This document shows positions 30,133 to 39,277 of a stretch of 64,000 nt of DNA, piece after piece. The notes beneath the pieces were generated by a model that ran no database searches, was not told where the DNA came from, and saw only the letters and a list, made by a program, of their open reading frames with translations. The translations under genes were made by a program, and so were the position numbers. The stretch is from Geobacillus thermodenitrificans subsp. thermodenitrificans DSM 465 (GTDB lineage: Bacteria; Bacillota; Bacilli; Bacillales; Anoxybacillaceae), in assembly GCF_000496575.1 (NCBI RefSeq), contig NZ_AYKT01000003.1, forward strand, positions 27,438 through 91,437, in the 5' to 3' direction. Each line of letters begins with the position of its first letter. The first letter of the stretch is position 1.

Positions 30133-30354
30133 ATGAAACTGCGCATCATGACATGTAACATTCGCCACGGAAAAGGCACAGACGGGATTTTTGAACGTGT
30201 TTCTCTCCTTATCGATCAAATCCGTATGATTGTTCCAATTTTGCTATTTTATCTTGAAAATGTGCAGAAAGTATGGATATGGTCGAAAAGAATGGGAAAA
30301 AACCGTGATATCCGTCCGGTCCCCGTCTTTGAATATGAGGAAAGGCTGGTTTGA
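30133..30354 (+). pseudogene. Remnant of an endonuclease/exonuclease/phosphatase-family gene
   Basis: The ATG at 30133 (GGGAAG upstream) opens MKLRIMTCNIRHGKGTDG, the N-terminal strand and Asn of EEP-family phosphoesterases. After about 30 residues the match is lost and the frame stops at 30354, where a family member would run to some 250 residues. The metal-binding Glu, and the Asp and His of the later motifs, are absent. It cannot be active. Confidence 0.5.
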
Positions 30355-30660
30355 CGACGTTTTTTCATTCAACATGCTTCTCTTTATTCTATCACCGTTC
30401 TTCTAGAAGTCTGGTGAGCATACGATGGAGCCGGTTGTGAGTGGTCAAGCGAAGAGGAAAACCGCATTCATTCGGATTCTCCACGCAATGCACTCAATGA
30501 ACGATGCTGTGCATCATCGCTCTTCCTAAGTAGATCTTCATGCCGCCACCGTTGTTCCTTTTCGCTCAGGGTCAAGCCTAGCGGGTGCGTCTTTTTCTTT
30601 CTTCCATTATACTAATAAACAGACCGCACCTAGTGGGAGACGACAGAAAGGAGTTTTTTT
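30355..30660. other. Leader region of topB, no gene seen
   Basis: About 305 bases with no recognisable gene. TTCCATTATACTAATAAAC near 30602-30620 gives a possible -10 (TATACT) ahead of topB. Confidence 0.4.
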
Positions 30661-32751
30661 ATGAAATCGCTCGTTTTAGCGGAAAAGCCGAGCGTCGCCC
30701 GTGACATCGCCCGCGTGCTCGGCTGCAAAAAAACACATAAATCATACTTGGAAGGGCCGCGCTACATCGTCACATGGGCGCTTGGGCATTTGGTTGAACT
30801 CAAAATGCCCGAAGACTATGACCGGAAATATGAAACGTGGCGGCTCGAGGACTTGCCGATCATTCCGAAAAAAATGGGCTTGAAAGTGATCCGGCAAACG
30901 AGCCACCAGTTTCGCGCCATTGAACGTTTAGCCAAACGCCGCGATGTGAAAGATTGCATTATTGCGACCGACGCCGGCCGCGAAGGGGAGCTGGTCGCGC
31001 GTTGGATTTTGCAAAAAATCGACTGGAAGAAGCCGATTTGGCGTTTATGGATTTCATCGCAAACCGATCAAGCCATTCGCGACGGTTTTCGCCAGTTAAA
31101 ACCCGGGACGCAGTTTGACCGGCTGTATGAATCAGCCATCTGCCGCGCCGAAGCGGACTGGCTGATCGGGTTGAACGTGACCCGCGCCTTGACGACGAAA
31201 TACAACGATCCGCTCTCAGCCGGGCGTGTGCAAACGCCGACGCTCGCGATGATCATCGAACGCGAACGGGAGATTCAATCGTTCGTTCCCGTTCCGTATT
31301 GGACGATTCACGCCCGCATCGGTTCTGTCACTGCGGTATGGGAACGGCACGGTGGGAAACGGCTGTTTGACAAAGACGAAGCCAATGAGCTGATGACTCG
31401 CCTCAAAGGCCAGCCGGCGCGTGTTACATCGGTCAAGCGGAAGCGGAAAAGTGAACCGGTCCCGTTGCCGTATGATTTAACCGAGTTGCAGCGGGAGGCG
31501 AACAAGCGGTTTGGCTTTTCGGCGAAAAAAACGCTCTCGGTATTGCAGCGGCTATATGAACAGCACAAGCTCGTTACGTACCCGCGCACGGATTCACGCT
31601 ATTTGCCAAGCGATATGAAAGCGACGATGACCGATCGGCTTTTGGCGATGAAGCCAGGCTATGAAGACGTGATCTCCTCCCTGCTCACCAAAAAGAACGT
31701 CAAGGCAGCCAACCGGGTGTTCCAAGATGACAAAGTGACCGATCACCACGCCATCATTCCGACCGATGAACGATTGGACCTCGCGAAGCTGTCGGTGGAT
31801 GAACGCAAGCTGTATGACATGATTGCCCGCCGCTTTTTGGCACTGTTTTACCCACCGTATGAATACGAAACGGCAACCGTCGTCTTCGAGATCGGCGACG
31901 AAACGTTTGTCGCCCGGGAGACGGCGGTCGTGAACGCAGGGTTTAAAGCCGTTCTTGGCAAAGAAGAAACAGAAGCGAAACCAACGTTGTTACATCTATC
32001 GGAAGGCCAGACGCTCGCATCGGTACAACTGGAGATGGAACAATCGTTCACCGAACCGCCGTCCCGTTACTCAGAAGCCGATTTGCTTGCACAAATGGAG
32101 AGATATGGACTCGGCACACCGGCAACAAGAGCGGACATCATCGAGCGGCTCGTCGAAACGGAAGTGGTCGAGCGGAAAGACGGACGCTTTTATCCGACGA
32201 AAAAGGGAAAACAGTTGATCGAACTGGTCAACGAGGAACTGAAATCGCCGGAGTTGACCGCCCGCTGGGAGCGTGAGCTCGAGGCGATCGCTCGTGGAAA
32301 AGGAAATCCAAAACAATTTTTGGCTAACATCCGCCGACAAACGGAGCAGCTCGTCACTGAAATCAAGCAGAGTGAACAGACGTACAAAGCGCCAAACCTC
32401 ACGAATCTCACCTGTCCGGAATGCGGTTCACTCTTAAAAGAGCGGAAAACGAAAGACGGACGGATGCTCGTCTGTTCCAACTTGGAATGCCGCTACCGCC
32501 GGAGACGTGATCCGAAGTTGTCGAATCGCCGTTGCCCGCAATGCCACCGACGCATGGAAATGCATGAAGGAAAGGCCGGGCTCTATTTCCAGTGCCGCCC
32601 ATGCAACATTGTAGAAAAAGCGGAAGAAACGAAACGCACATCCGCGAAAGGAACGGAGCGGGCGTTGCTCAAAAAATACAGCCCGTCCAATGAATCGTTT
32701 GGCACAAGCTTAGGAGAGCTGCTCAAACAGGCACTTGAAAAAAAGGAATAA
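30661..32751 (+). CDS. topB: DNA topoisomerase III
   Basis: Type IA topoisomerase of 696 residues that decatenates DNA. The TOPRIM domain shows VLAEKPSVARDIA and IIATDAGREGELVARWI (acidic triad). The catalytic Tyr is in VTYPRTDSRYLP, and SAGRVQTPTLAMI and GLGTPATRADIIERL are the family signatures. The C-terminus has two zinc-ribbon-like units, CPECGSLLKERK...CSNLECRYRRR and CPQCHRRM...CRPCN. AAAGGAG lies seven bases before the ATG. Single gene with its own terminator. Confidence 0.97.
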   Translation: MKSLVLAEKPSVARDIARVLGCKKTHKSYLEGPRYIVTWALGHLVELKMPEDYDRKYETWRLEDLPIIPKKMGLKVIRQTSHQFRAIERLAKRRDVKDCIIATDAGREGELVARWILQKIDWKKPIWRLWISSQTDQAIRDGFRQLKPGTQFDRLYESAICRAEADWLIGLNVTRALTTKYNDPLSAGRVQTPTLAMIIEREREIQSFVPVPYWTIHARIGSVTAVWERHGGKRLFDKDEANELMTRLKGQPARVTSVKRKRKSEPVPLPYDLTELQREANKRFGFSAKKTLSVLQRLYEQHKLVTYPRTDSRYLPSDMKATMTDRLLAMKPGYEDVISSLLTKKNVKAANRVFQDDKVTDHHAIIPTDERLDLAKLSVDERKLYDMIARRFLALFYPPYEYETATVVFEIGDETFVARETAVVNAGFKAVLGKEETEAKPTLLHLSEGQTLASVQLEMEQSFTEPPSRYSEADLLAQMERYGLGTPATRADIIERLVETEVVERKDGRFYPTKKGKQLIELVNEELKSPELTARWERELEAIARGKGNPKQFLANIRRQTEQLVTEIKQSEQTYKAPNLTNLTCPECGSLLKERKTKDGRMLVCSNLECRYRRRRDPKLSNRRCPQCHRRMEMHEGKAGLYFQCRPCNIVEKAEETKRTSAKGTERALLKKYSPSNESFGTSLGELLKQALEKKE

Positions 32752-32759
32752 TCACTGTC

Positions 32760-32793
32760 AACCGCCAGAAGCTATGACTCTGGCGGTTTCTTT
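32760..32793 (+). terminator. topB terminator
   Basis: AACCGCCAGA and TCTGGCGGTT pair around a nine-base loop, followed by TCTTTG. Confidence 0.9.
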
Positions 32794-32865
32794 GTATCGC
32801 TGAATCTGAAACCTTCTTTCTCTTCACTCCGTATATATAAGTAAATCTACCGCAAAGGAGCGATC

Positions 32866-33060
32866 ATGATGTTCAAGAAGTTGTTAAAGGGGCTTTTGGG
32901 GCAGAACCATCACTCCTGGTACTATAAGAAACATTACAGCAGCAGCGATTACCATATGCCGAAATCTTATTCTTATAAGCACCCGTCCCAGTACGGCCAT
33001 TACCATTACAAAAAGAAACATCATAGCGGCAGCTTTTTCTCGAGCTTTTTTGGCAGCTGA
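32866..33060 (+). CDS. Small His/Tyr/Ser/Lys-rich protein
   Basis: A 64-residue protein of unusual make-up. After MFKKLLKGLLGQ it is built from His, Tyr, Ser and Lys (HHSWYYKKHYSSSDYH, YSYKHPSQYGHYHYKKKHH), ending in SGSFFSSFFGS. The composition recalls CotG-type coat proteins, though without their regular repeats. AAAGGAG precedes ATG ATG. Its TGA overlaps the ATG of the kinase gene by one base, so the two are translated together. It could be the kinase's substrate or anchor; that is inference from the gene pair. Confidence 0.75.
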   Translation: MMFKKLLKGLLGQNHHSWYYKKHYSSSDYHMPKSYSYKHPSQYGHYHYKKKHHSGSFFSSFFGS

Positions 33061-33887
33061 TGAAGCGATTCATTGACCGCCATCCGTTCATCGCCCGCTG
33101 GATTGACCGCCCGCACCGGAGCGGGAAGGTGCTTTTTGGCCGCTATGAAATCATCGAAGAACTCGGAATGGGGAGCTACGGCATCGCCTACAAAGGACGT
33201 GATCGCGACACCGGACGTCTTGTCGTCATTAAACAGGCGCGGCGGACAAAAGGGGAAGACGGCCGCCGTCTGCTTCAACGTGAAGCGGACGTGCTATCGC
33301 GTTTACGTCATCCACAAATTCCGGCACGATACGATACGTTTATCGAAGGCGGACAGCCGCATCTTGTCATGGACTATATCGACGGGCAGACGGTAGAAGA
33401 TCAAATTTTCGGGCTCGGGATCACGTACACGGAACAAGCGGCGTTTCGATTGTTGCTCGATGTGCTTGACGTCGTGCGGTATATTCACGCTTCGGACATC
33501 GTCCACCGCGATTTACGCATCCCCAACATCATTTGGCGCCATGGGACGGTAGCCATTATCGACTTCGGGTTGGCGTGCCGCATGGGTGAACGAGTAGATT
33601 TGCGCGATGACGATCCGCTTGAAAAGCGGCTGCGGCGCGAACCACACCCGCGAAGCGACTTTTATGCGCTCGGTCATTTCACGTTATTCCTCTTATATTC
33701 CGCTTACGAACCGACAAGTGAGGACGAAAAAAGCTGGGAAGAAGAGCTCGACTTATCCCCGAAAGCCCGAGCGATGTTGCGGAAAATGCTGCAGCTAGAC
33801 GCGCCGTATGACCACGTTGACGAATTGATCGCCGATGTCAAACAGTTATTGGCCGAAAACGACCTAGCACAAACTAGGGTGCTCTAA
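33060..33887 (+). CDS. Hanks-type Ser/Thr protein kinase
   Basis: Soluble 275-residue eukaryotic-like kinase. All core motifs are visible: Gly loop LGMGSYGIAYKG, the Lys in VVIKQARR, catalytic HRDLRIPN, metal-binding IIDFGLA, and the DFYALG Asp of the C-lobe. No PASTA repeats or membrane segment, so it differs from PrkC. In HRDLRIPN an Arg replaces the usual Lys two residues after the catalytic Asp, as in some RIO/bacterial kinases. It is the second gene of a two-gene unit with the small His/Tyr-rich protein. Target unknown; B. subtilis PrkD/YrzF-type kinases are the nearest idea. Confidence 0.88.
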   Translation: MKRFIDRHPFIARWIDRPHRSGKVLFGRYEIIEELGMGSYGIAYKGRDRDTGRLVVIKQARRTKGEDGRRLLQREADVLSRLRHPQIPARYDTFIEGGQPHLVMDYIDGQTVEDQIFGLGITYTEQAAFRLLLDVLDVVRYIHASDIVHRDLRIPNIIWRHGTVAIIDFGLACRMGERVDLRDDDPLEKRLRREPHPRSDFYALGHFTLFLLYSAYEPTSEDEKSWEEELDLSPKARAMLRKMLQLDAPYDHVDELIADVKQLLAENDLAQTRVL

Positions 33888-33902
33888 AATCAACGGAACA
33901 AA

Positions 33903-33938
33903 AGCCCCTCTCGCCCATTGCGTCACGACGGAGGGGCT
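33903..33938. terminator. Terminator between convergent kinase and crotonase operons
   Basis: AGCCCCTC and GAGGGGCT pair around a 20-base loop. The T-rich side (minus strand, TTTTG) best serves the crotonase operon. Confidence 0.65.
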
Positions 33939-34026
33939 GATGTCATTTCAAGAAGCTTCACACTTAGGCATCAAGATGTCGAGATCCCATATGAATAAGA
34001 CCGGTTACCATGTTTCTCACTGCTGA

Positions 34027-34806
34027 TTATTTTCCCTGAAACACCGGCTTTCGCTTCTCTTTAAACGCCGCCACCCCTTCGCGATGGTCGTCCGTTTCGA
34101 CCATCAATCCTTGGATGAGCCGCTCTTCTTCGAGAATTTCTTCGAGCGTCGCCGTCAAAGCGTGCTCGATCAGCCGTTTTTGTTTGCCGATCGCTTTTGT
34201 CGGTCTAGCGGCCAGTTTGGCAGCGAGCGCTTCCACCGCCTCGCGCAACTCTTCGGCCGGAACGATCTTGCTTAACACACCGATTTCATACAGACGGTGG
34301 GCCGAAATCGGCTCGGCGGTGAAGAAAAATTGCTTGGCCAAATGAGGGCCGACAAGCCGCGGCAACCAATACGAACCACCGCCGTCGGAGACAAGGCCGA
34401 CATTCGCAAAGCTCAAAATGAATTGACTATCTTCGGCGGCCAAAATGAGATCGCAAGCCAGTGCCAAATTGAACCCTGCCCCAGCCGCCACGCCATGCAC
34501 AGCAGCAATGATTGGTTTTTCACATGATTTCATCGTCATAATGAGCCGATTAAGGCGGCCGATATGCTCATACGCCTGCGAGGCGCTCGACTGCCCCATT
34601 GCTTTGACGTCACCGCCGGCGCTGAATGCCCGGCCGGCACCGGATAGAACGATCGCTCGAACAGCGTCGTCCATCGCAGCGCGTTCGATTGCACGAGTCA
34701 GTCCAGCGATCATCTCCGGACTGAAGGCATTGAGCCGCTCCGGACGGTTCAATGTCAGCCATAAGACCGAGCCGGACTGTTCCACAAGCAAATGCATGGT
34801 TTCCAT
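34027..34806 (-). CDS. Enoyl-CoA hydratase/isomerase (crotonase family)
   Basis: A 259-residue crotonase. The oxyanion-hole segments are GAGRAFSAGGDVKAM and VHGVAAGAGFNLALACDL. The acid/base position reads VGLVSDGGGSYWLPR; Asp in SDGGGS instead of Glu resembles PaaG-type ring isomerases more than classical hydratases. The C-terminal helix region (HREGVAAFKEKRKPVFQGK) is typical. It is the last gene of a three-gene minus-strand operon with two dehydrogenases, so a role in breakdown of an acyl-CoA or aromatic acyl-CoA fits. Exact reaction not readable. Confidence 0.87.
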   Translation of the reverse strand: METMHLLVEQSGSVLWLTLNRPERLNAFSPEMIAGLTRAIERAAMDDAVRAIVLSGAGRAFSAGGDVKAMGQSSASQAYEHIGRLNRLIMTMKSCEKPIIAAVHGVAAGAGFNLALACDLILAAEDSQFILSFANVGLVSDGGGSYWLPRLVGPHLAKQFFFTAEPISAHRLYEIGVLSKIVPAEELREAVEALAAKLAARPTKAIGKQKRLIEHALTATLEEILEEERLIQGLMVETDDHREGVAAFKEKRKPVFQGK

Positions 34807-34849
34807 GTCCCTCTTCCTTTCCTTCTTTCATTTCCAATGAACATGATTG

Positions 34850-35620
34850 CTATTTAATGAGCCAACCGCCATCGACCAACACATCGGAGCCGGTCATGTA
34901 CGATGCTTCCGAAGAGGCAAGAAACGCAATAACGCTTGCAATCTCTTCCGGCGTCCCCACCCGGCCTAAGGCGGTGTTGCGCTCAATGGCTTTAACAAAC
35001 CGCTCGTTTTGCAGGCCCTGCTCCGTGAGCGGCGTCTCGACAAAGCCGGGTGAAACGGAATTGACGCGAATGCCGTATGGAGCCAGCTCCAAGGCGAGCG
35101 ATTTCGTCAAGTTGATCACACCGGCTTTGGCGGCACTGTAGTGCGGAATGTGCGCTCCTGCCTGATGTCCGGACAGCGATGCGACATTGACAATCGCCCG
35201 GTTGACGCGCTCCCTCTTCGCCCCTTCGATCATCAGCGGCGCGAGCGTTTGTGATACGAGAAAGACGCTTTTGATATTGACGCGTTGCACATCATCCCAC
35301 TCTTGTTCCGTGAGCTCGAGCCATTTCGTATGGGTCGAAATGCCAGCATTATTGATAAGCACATGCAAGTCGCCGTATCGGCTTTCCACATACTCGGCTA
35401 ACGCTTTCACTTGTTCGCGATCAGTGACATCGGCCGCAAACCAGTCTGCAGCCGCCGGCGCCCCGAGACGCGCGATTTCTTGTACCGTTTCTTCCAGTTT
35501 GGCGGCGGTGCGGCCAACAAGCACGACGTGCGCTCCTTCTTGAGCCAAGCGGATAGCCGTCGCCCGGCCAATGCCGCTTCCCCCTCCCGTGACCACTGCT
35601 ACTGTATTCGAAAAACGCAC
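34850..35620 (-). CDS. SDR-family oxidoreductase
   Basis: Classical short-chain dehydrogenase of 256 residues. The cofactor motif is TGGGSGIGRA, followed by VLINNAG, the catalytic Ser in NVASLSGHQAG and YSAAKAG (Tyr-x3-Lys). Arg in VGRTAAKLEE after strand two favours NADP(H). GTG start behind AGGGAGAGG. The gap to the crotonase gene is about 40 bases and to the next SDR about 90. The substrate is probably a 3-hydroxyacyl-CoA or alcohol in the same pathway. Confidence 0.87.
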   Translation of the reverse strand: MRFSNTVAVVTGGGSGIGRATAIRLAQEGAHVVLVGRTAAKLEETVQEIARLGAPAAADWFAADVTDREQVKALAEYVESRYGDLHVLINNAGISTHTKWLELTEQEWDDVQRVNIKSVFLVSQTLAPLMIEGAKRERVNRAIVNVASLSGHQAGAHIPHYSAAKAGVINLTKSLALELAPYGIRVNSVSPGFVETPLTEQGLQNERFVKAIERNTALGRVGTPEEIASVIAFLASSEASYMTGSDVLVDGGWLIK

Positions 35621-35707
35621 CGTTTTCCTCTCCCTTTCTCTTTTGTTCCCTCGATCACACAGGACCTATTTCAAATACAGTCGTTGCTCTCATAAGCCTT
35701 CCCACTT

Positions 35708-36460
35708 CTAAAACGTCAGTCCACCGCCGTCGACCGACAACGTCGCTCCGGTGATAAAGGACGCCTCATCGGATGCCAAAAACAACACAGCGTTCGCCAC
35801 TTCTTCCGGTGTTCCGATGCGGCCGAGGGCGTTCGCTTTCGAGATGATCGGCCATTTGCGCGCATCTTGTTTCCAAGGCGTGATAATATTTGTGTCAATG
35901 ACGCCTGGGGCGACGGCGTTGACGCGAATATTGAACTTGCCGTATTCGAGCGCTGCATTTTTCGTTAACAAAATGACACCGGCCTTGGAAGCGTTATAAG
36001 CCGATTCATATTTTTTTCCTTTCATTCCAAGCAAGCTCGATGTATTGACAATCGCCCCACCACCTGATGTTTTCATGGCTGGCACTGCGTATTTGATGCC
36101 AAGGAACACCCCTTTCAAGTTGACGTCGATGACCCGATCCCACTCTTCTTCGGACAAATCGGTGCTCCGCACTTCCGAATGGCCGATGCCCGCGTTGTTA
36201 AAAAGAATATGTAGGCCCCCAAACGCATTGACTGTTGTTTGAACAAGATCGTTCACCCCCTTGGAATCGGACACATCCGTCTTGACAAAAATGGCTTCGC
36301 CTCCGCGTTCCCGAATGAGACGAACCGTCTCCTCTCCACCTGCCTCATCAATATCGCTCACAGCGACTTTCGCCCCCTCAGCCGCAAACCGTACCGCCGT
36401 CGCCCGGCCGATGCCGCTGGCGCCGCCGGTGACAATGGCGGCTTTTCCGTTCAACCTCAC
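35708..36460 (-). CDS. SDR-family oxidoreductase, 3-hydroxyacyl-CoA/FabG-like
   Basis: Classical SDR of 250 residues: TGGASGIGRA, the Asp-containing second strand AVSDIDEAG (NAD preference), ILFNNAGIG, and the catalytic SSLLGMKG...YNASKAG. The C-terminal FITGATLSVDGG is FabG-like. GTG start with GGAGGG. It is the first gene of the operon. A partly palindromic operator-like site lies about 50 bases upstream, related to the one before the beta-oxidation operon at 58 kb. Confidence 0.87.
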   Translation of the reverse strand: MRLNGKAAIVTGGASGIGRATAVRFAAEGAKVAVSDIDEAGGEETVRLIRERGGEAIFVKTDVSDSKGVNDLVQTTVNAFGGLHILFNNAGIGHSEVRSTDLSEEEWDRVIDVNLKGVFLGIKYAVPAMKTSGGGAIVNTSSLLGMKGKKYESAYNASKAGVILLTKNAALEYGKFNIRVNAVAPGVIDTNIITPWKQDARKWPIISKANALGRIGTPEEVANAVLFLASDEASFITGATLSVDGGGLTF

Positions 36461-36508
36461 GTTTCTCCCTCCTTTCCACTCTTTTTACACCCGCTTTCAA
36501 AACAATGT

Positions 36509-36526
36509 ATACTAACTGGTCAGTAT
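36509..36526. promoter_or_regulatory. TetR-type operator-like palindrome upstream of the SDR operon
   Basis: ATACTAACTGGTCAGTAT matches its own reverse complement at 14 of 18 positions and the perfect 58220-58237 palindrome at 14 of 18. It lies ahead of the SDR-SDR-crotonase operon. Binding by the TetR protein encoded at 53432-54028 is inferred. Confidence 0.6.
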
Positions 36527-36728
36527 GTTGTTTCTTTTATTATACAATATATTTAGAATATTTTAAATCCTTTTGTCCTCCTCATTGAGAAGCCTCCGCT
36601 TCCGAGCACAGTAAAAGGAGAAACGGAGGCGATGATCACCCGCTCGCTTCGCGGAAAGGACGCTTGAATCGCAAGCAAGAAAGCGAGAACCATCAAAAAG
36701 AGGGGAAGCCGCGATATGGGCTTTCCGT

Positions 36729-37037
36729 TCATCGATCGATGAGATCATCCGCACCGTCATCGGTGCGTCCTTTGTCCTCTCCCCAGTTGTCTTGAGACTC
36801 GAAAAATGATTGGCAGAGCGCATCAAGCGATTGCAGTTGTTCAATCAACCCTTGCAAATCGCACGTGCGGAACGTATCGCTCCATTCACGTCCTTCCTCG
36901 GTAACCGAGTACAAATGAATTTCCATGCATCCGTCCCAACGGACGTTGGCGTCAAGCCAACCATCCTCGCTTTCCAGTTCGAGTGCAGTGGTCTTCCCAT
37001 CTTCACTCTCATGCTTCGCTTTGATGACCCATACCAT
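36729..37037 (-). CDS. Acidic hypothetical protein
   Basis: A 102-residue soluble acidic protein with no assigned family. The first 65 residues alternate strand and turn (MVWVIKAKHESEDGKTTALELESEDGWLDANVRWDGCMEIHLYS), followed by a helix (LQGLIEQLQSLDALCQSFFE) and an Asp/Glu-rich tail. AAAGGCGGTGTAGGG precedes the ATG. Single gene; function unknown. Confidence 0.65.
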   Translation of the reverse strand: MVWVIKAKHESEDGKTTALELESEDGWLDANVRWDGCMEIHLYSVTEEGREWSDTFRTCDLQGLIEQLQSLDALCQSFFESQDNWGEDKGRTDDGADDLIDR

Positions 37038-37497
37038 CCCTACACCGCCTTTCTTCCCCTTGCTTTGATGATCATTGACGTTTATGTCCGCTCATGTTCC
37101 ACCCCAATCCATGAAATCGAGGGAGTCGGTCGACGGATGTTCGTTCGCCTAGTGTAGCACCGCATCCACTACAGCTGCGGCGCTGCCAGATTCAGCGAAG
37201 TGCGCAATGTGATCCAATTGGGGCTACCTTGTGGAGCCAAGCTCTACACATTCCGCCAAAAACGCTGGAACACAAGCGACATTGCTACGCCCTTGCATTC
37301 TGCATTGACGTCGCCAAATCCGCCATCATTTATAACGCGTGTCTTCCGAGTCGACCATTACGTTGCCCATAAGCCTTGTCGTTTATAGTATGCCTCAGAC
37401 GACGGTTGCCGCTCCGAAAAGAGCTGGGCGGAGAGGAGGACATTGCCATTCGTATCCTGTCGGGAAACAGCGATACTAAAAATGGAGGTGCATTGGC
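37038..37497. other. Intergenic region, nothing recognisable
   Basis: About 460 bases between divergent small genes. Apart from a short upstream region for the 37498 gene, I see no conserved element, repeat or RNA fold. Confidence 0.45.
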
Positions 37498-37710
37498 ATG
37501 ATGGATCGCTGGGATGAATCAGGCGCTACGTTTGGCTGTCCGCGCTACACTCCAGGAACAGGCGTTCCTGATGAAATGAGTCCGATTCGCGATATCGCCC
37601 GCGGCTTTGAAAACGGGCGGCCGCCGGTCATTGAAATCACGCCAGCTGACGGTCGCCAAGAGGCAGATGCGGACGATATCGATTTTCCACCTGCTGACCG
37701 GGCGTTTTGA
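37498..37710 (+). CDS. Small acidic hypothetical protein
   Basis: A 70-residue protein (MMDRWDESGATFGCPRY...IDFPPADRAF), polar, Asp/Pro-rich, without known domain. GGAGGTGCATTGGC stands before two ATG codons, the first at 37498. A strong terminator follows. It is probably real because the ribosome binding site and terminator frame it neatly. Function unknown. Confidence 0.6.
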   Translation: MMDRWDESGATFGCPRYTPGTGVPDEMSPIRDIARGFENGRPPVIEITPADGRQEADADDIDFPPADRAF

Positions 37711-37742
37711 AGCGTTAGGACATAGCGCCTTCTGTCACAGTC

Positions 37743-37785
37743 ACAAAGAGGATGTCGCGCTGTCTTTCGGACATCCTCTTTGTGT
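37743..37785. terminator. Terminator
   Basis: ACAAAGAGGATGTC and GACATCCTCTTTGT form a perfect 14-pair stem around a 13-base loop. Confidence 0.85.
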
Positions 37786-37945
37786 TGAAGGGGCTATGCT
37801 GATTGACATGACAGTACTATGAGCAACCGCACGGTCGGCCGCTACCTTGGCCAAGAGGGATTGGCGGTTTGCACAAACATAGCGGCCGATCTCCTCGGAG
37901 GCACGGTCTGTTTACACTGAACCCACCATGATGGAATCGGCCGGT

Positions 37946-38728
37946 TTAGCGGCGCACGGACACCCAAGGCCGCCCGTTTTCCCAATGAACGCGGATATGG
38001 AGGCGAAACGCCTCTGAGAGCCGCTCATCGGTCAACACATCCTCTTTTCGGCCGGCGGCAGCGATGCGGCCGTCTTGCAAGAGCAACACATGGGTGATCG
38101 ATTCCACAATCTCTTCAATATAATGGGTGACGTATAACACATGGCACGGCCGAGCGATGATTTGTTCGATCAAAGAAAGCATCTCTTCGCGCGCCAATAA
38201 ATCTAGGCCGACGGTCGGCTCGTCCAAGATCAACAGCTTTGGATTCGCCATCAGCGCCCGGGCGATCAATGTTTTTCGCTTTTCCCCTTGCGACAGCGTC
38301 GCATACCGTTTCCCTTTGAGGGCTTCAAGGCGGAACGATTCGATGAACGATTCCGCCATGCTCCGATCATCATCAGTGACGGCATCATACAAGCCGATCG
38401 TGGCAAACTTGCCGCTCACAATGATATCTTCGACCGTCTCGGCTTGCAAAGTTTCATGAAACTGATCCAGTGAACTGCTCACAAACCCGATCTGCCGGCG
38501 CAACTCCGGCAGGCTCACCTGCCCAAATCGATAGCCTAAAACTTCCACCTCACCGCGCGTCGGGTATTGATAACCAGTGACGATATTGAGAAGCGACGTT
38601 TTCCCCGAGCCGTTTAAACCAAGAATGGCCCATTGTTCTCCCTCTTTCACTTCCCAGTTAACCCCGTGTAAAATCGTGCGCCCTCCCCGCACCCACGAGA
38701 CATCGTTCATACGAATAATGGACGTCAT
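37946..38728 (-). CDS. YlmA-like ABC transporter ATP-binding protein
   Basis: ATPase subunit of about 260 residues: Walker A GLNGSGKTSLL, signature LSQGEKRK, Walker B LLILDEPTVGLD and switch His in YVTHYIEEI. The layout matches YlmA of Bacillus. No permease gene is adjacent, so either it pairs with a distant permease or acts without one. The start at 38728 is favoured by GGAGAGGGG; the ATG 12 codons upstream has none. Confidence 0.87.
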   Translation of the reverse strand: MTSIIRMNDVSWVRGGRTILHGVNWEVKEGEQWAILGLNGSGKTSLLNIVTGYQYPTRGEVEVLGYRFGQVSLPELRRQIGFVSSSLDQFHETLQAETVEDIIVSGKFATIGLYDAVTDDDRSMAESFIESFRLEALKGKRYATLSQGEKRKTLIARALMANPKLLILDEPTVGLDLLAREEMLSLIEQIIARPCHVLYVTHYIEEIVESITHVLLLQDGRIAAAGRKEDVLTDERLSEAFRLHIRVHWENGRPWVSVRR

Positions 38729-39022
38729 CGTTCCCCTCTCCTTTATCGAGTCTGAACCTCCCAATGGATAAAGCCACGGGATTTTTGTGTGAAATCAAGT
38801 GTTTCCAATTGCCTTTACATGGGCGCTGTCTCAAATTTCACAACACGTTCGAGGGGGCCCCCTACTTGGTGCTAGTCGTGCTGTGCGCCCGGTCTAAGGC
38901 GCTTTTTTCTGTTTAAATCCCTCATTCTCATTTGTTTAACCGTTCCATCTCTTGATTGTGCATTGGCTTCAATCTTTCATCCCAATGCTAAATTCGTAAC
39001 ATTTGCTAGTGTCATTCAGGCT

Positions 39023-39277
39023 TCAGCGCACGGGGCGACTTCCCTTTTTGCCGCTTGGACGAAGTGGAATCGATTCTTCCCTACGTTCTTTGCTGCGAAC
39101 ATCAAGCATCTTTTCAGCTTCTGTTGTTTCCGCCATACGGTTTCGCCGCGGCCGGTGCATCAAGATCATGGCCCCGCCAATCAATAGGCAAACCGCGCCG
39201 GCCCACCAAACGCGCTCAACAAACAAGGAAATGCCAAAGAAAATGAGAGCAAGGCCAAGCAGTCGATAAACTGACAC
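39023..39277 (-). CDS. Small membrane protein with basic tail
   Basis: An 84-residue protein with two N-terminal hydrophobic helices (LLGLALIFFGISLFVERVW and AGAVCLLIGGAMILM), followed by a basic tail (HRPRRNRMAET...KERREESIPLRPSGKKGSRPVR) likely in the cytoplasm. The GTG at 39277 follows AGGGGAG with good spacing; the ATG 15 codons earlier overlaps that site. No family recognised. Confidence 0.6.
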   Translation of the reverse strand: MSVYRLLGLALIFFGISLFVERVWWAGAVCLLIGGAMILMHRPRRNRMAETTEAEKMLDVRSKERREESIPLRPSGKKGSRPVR

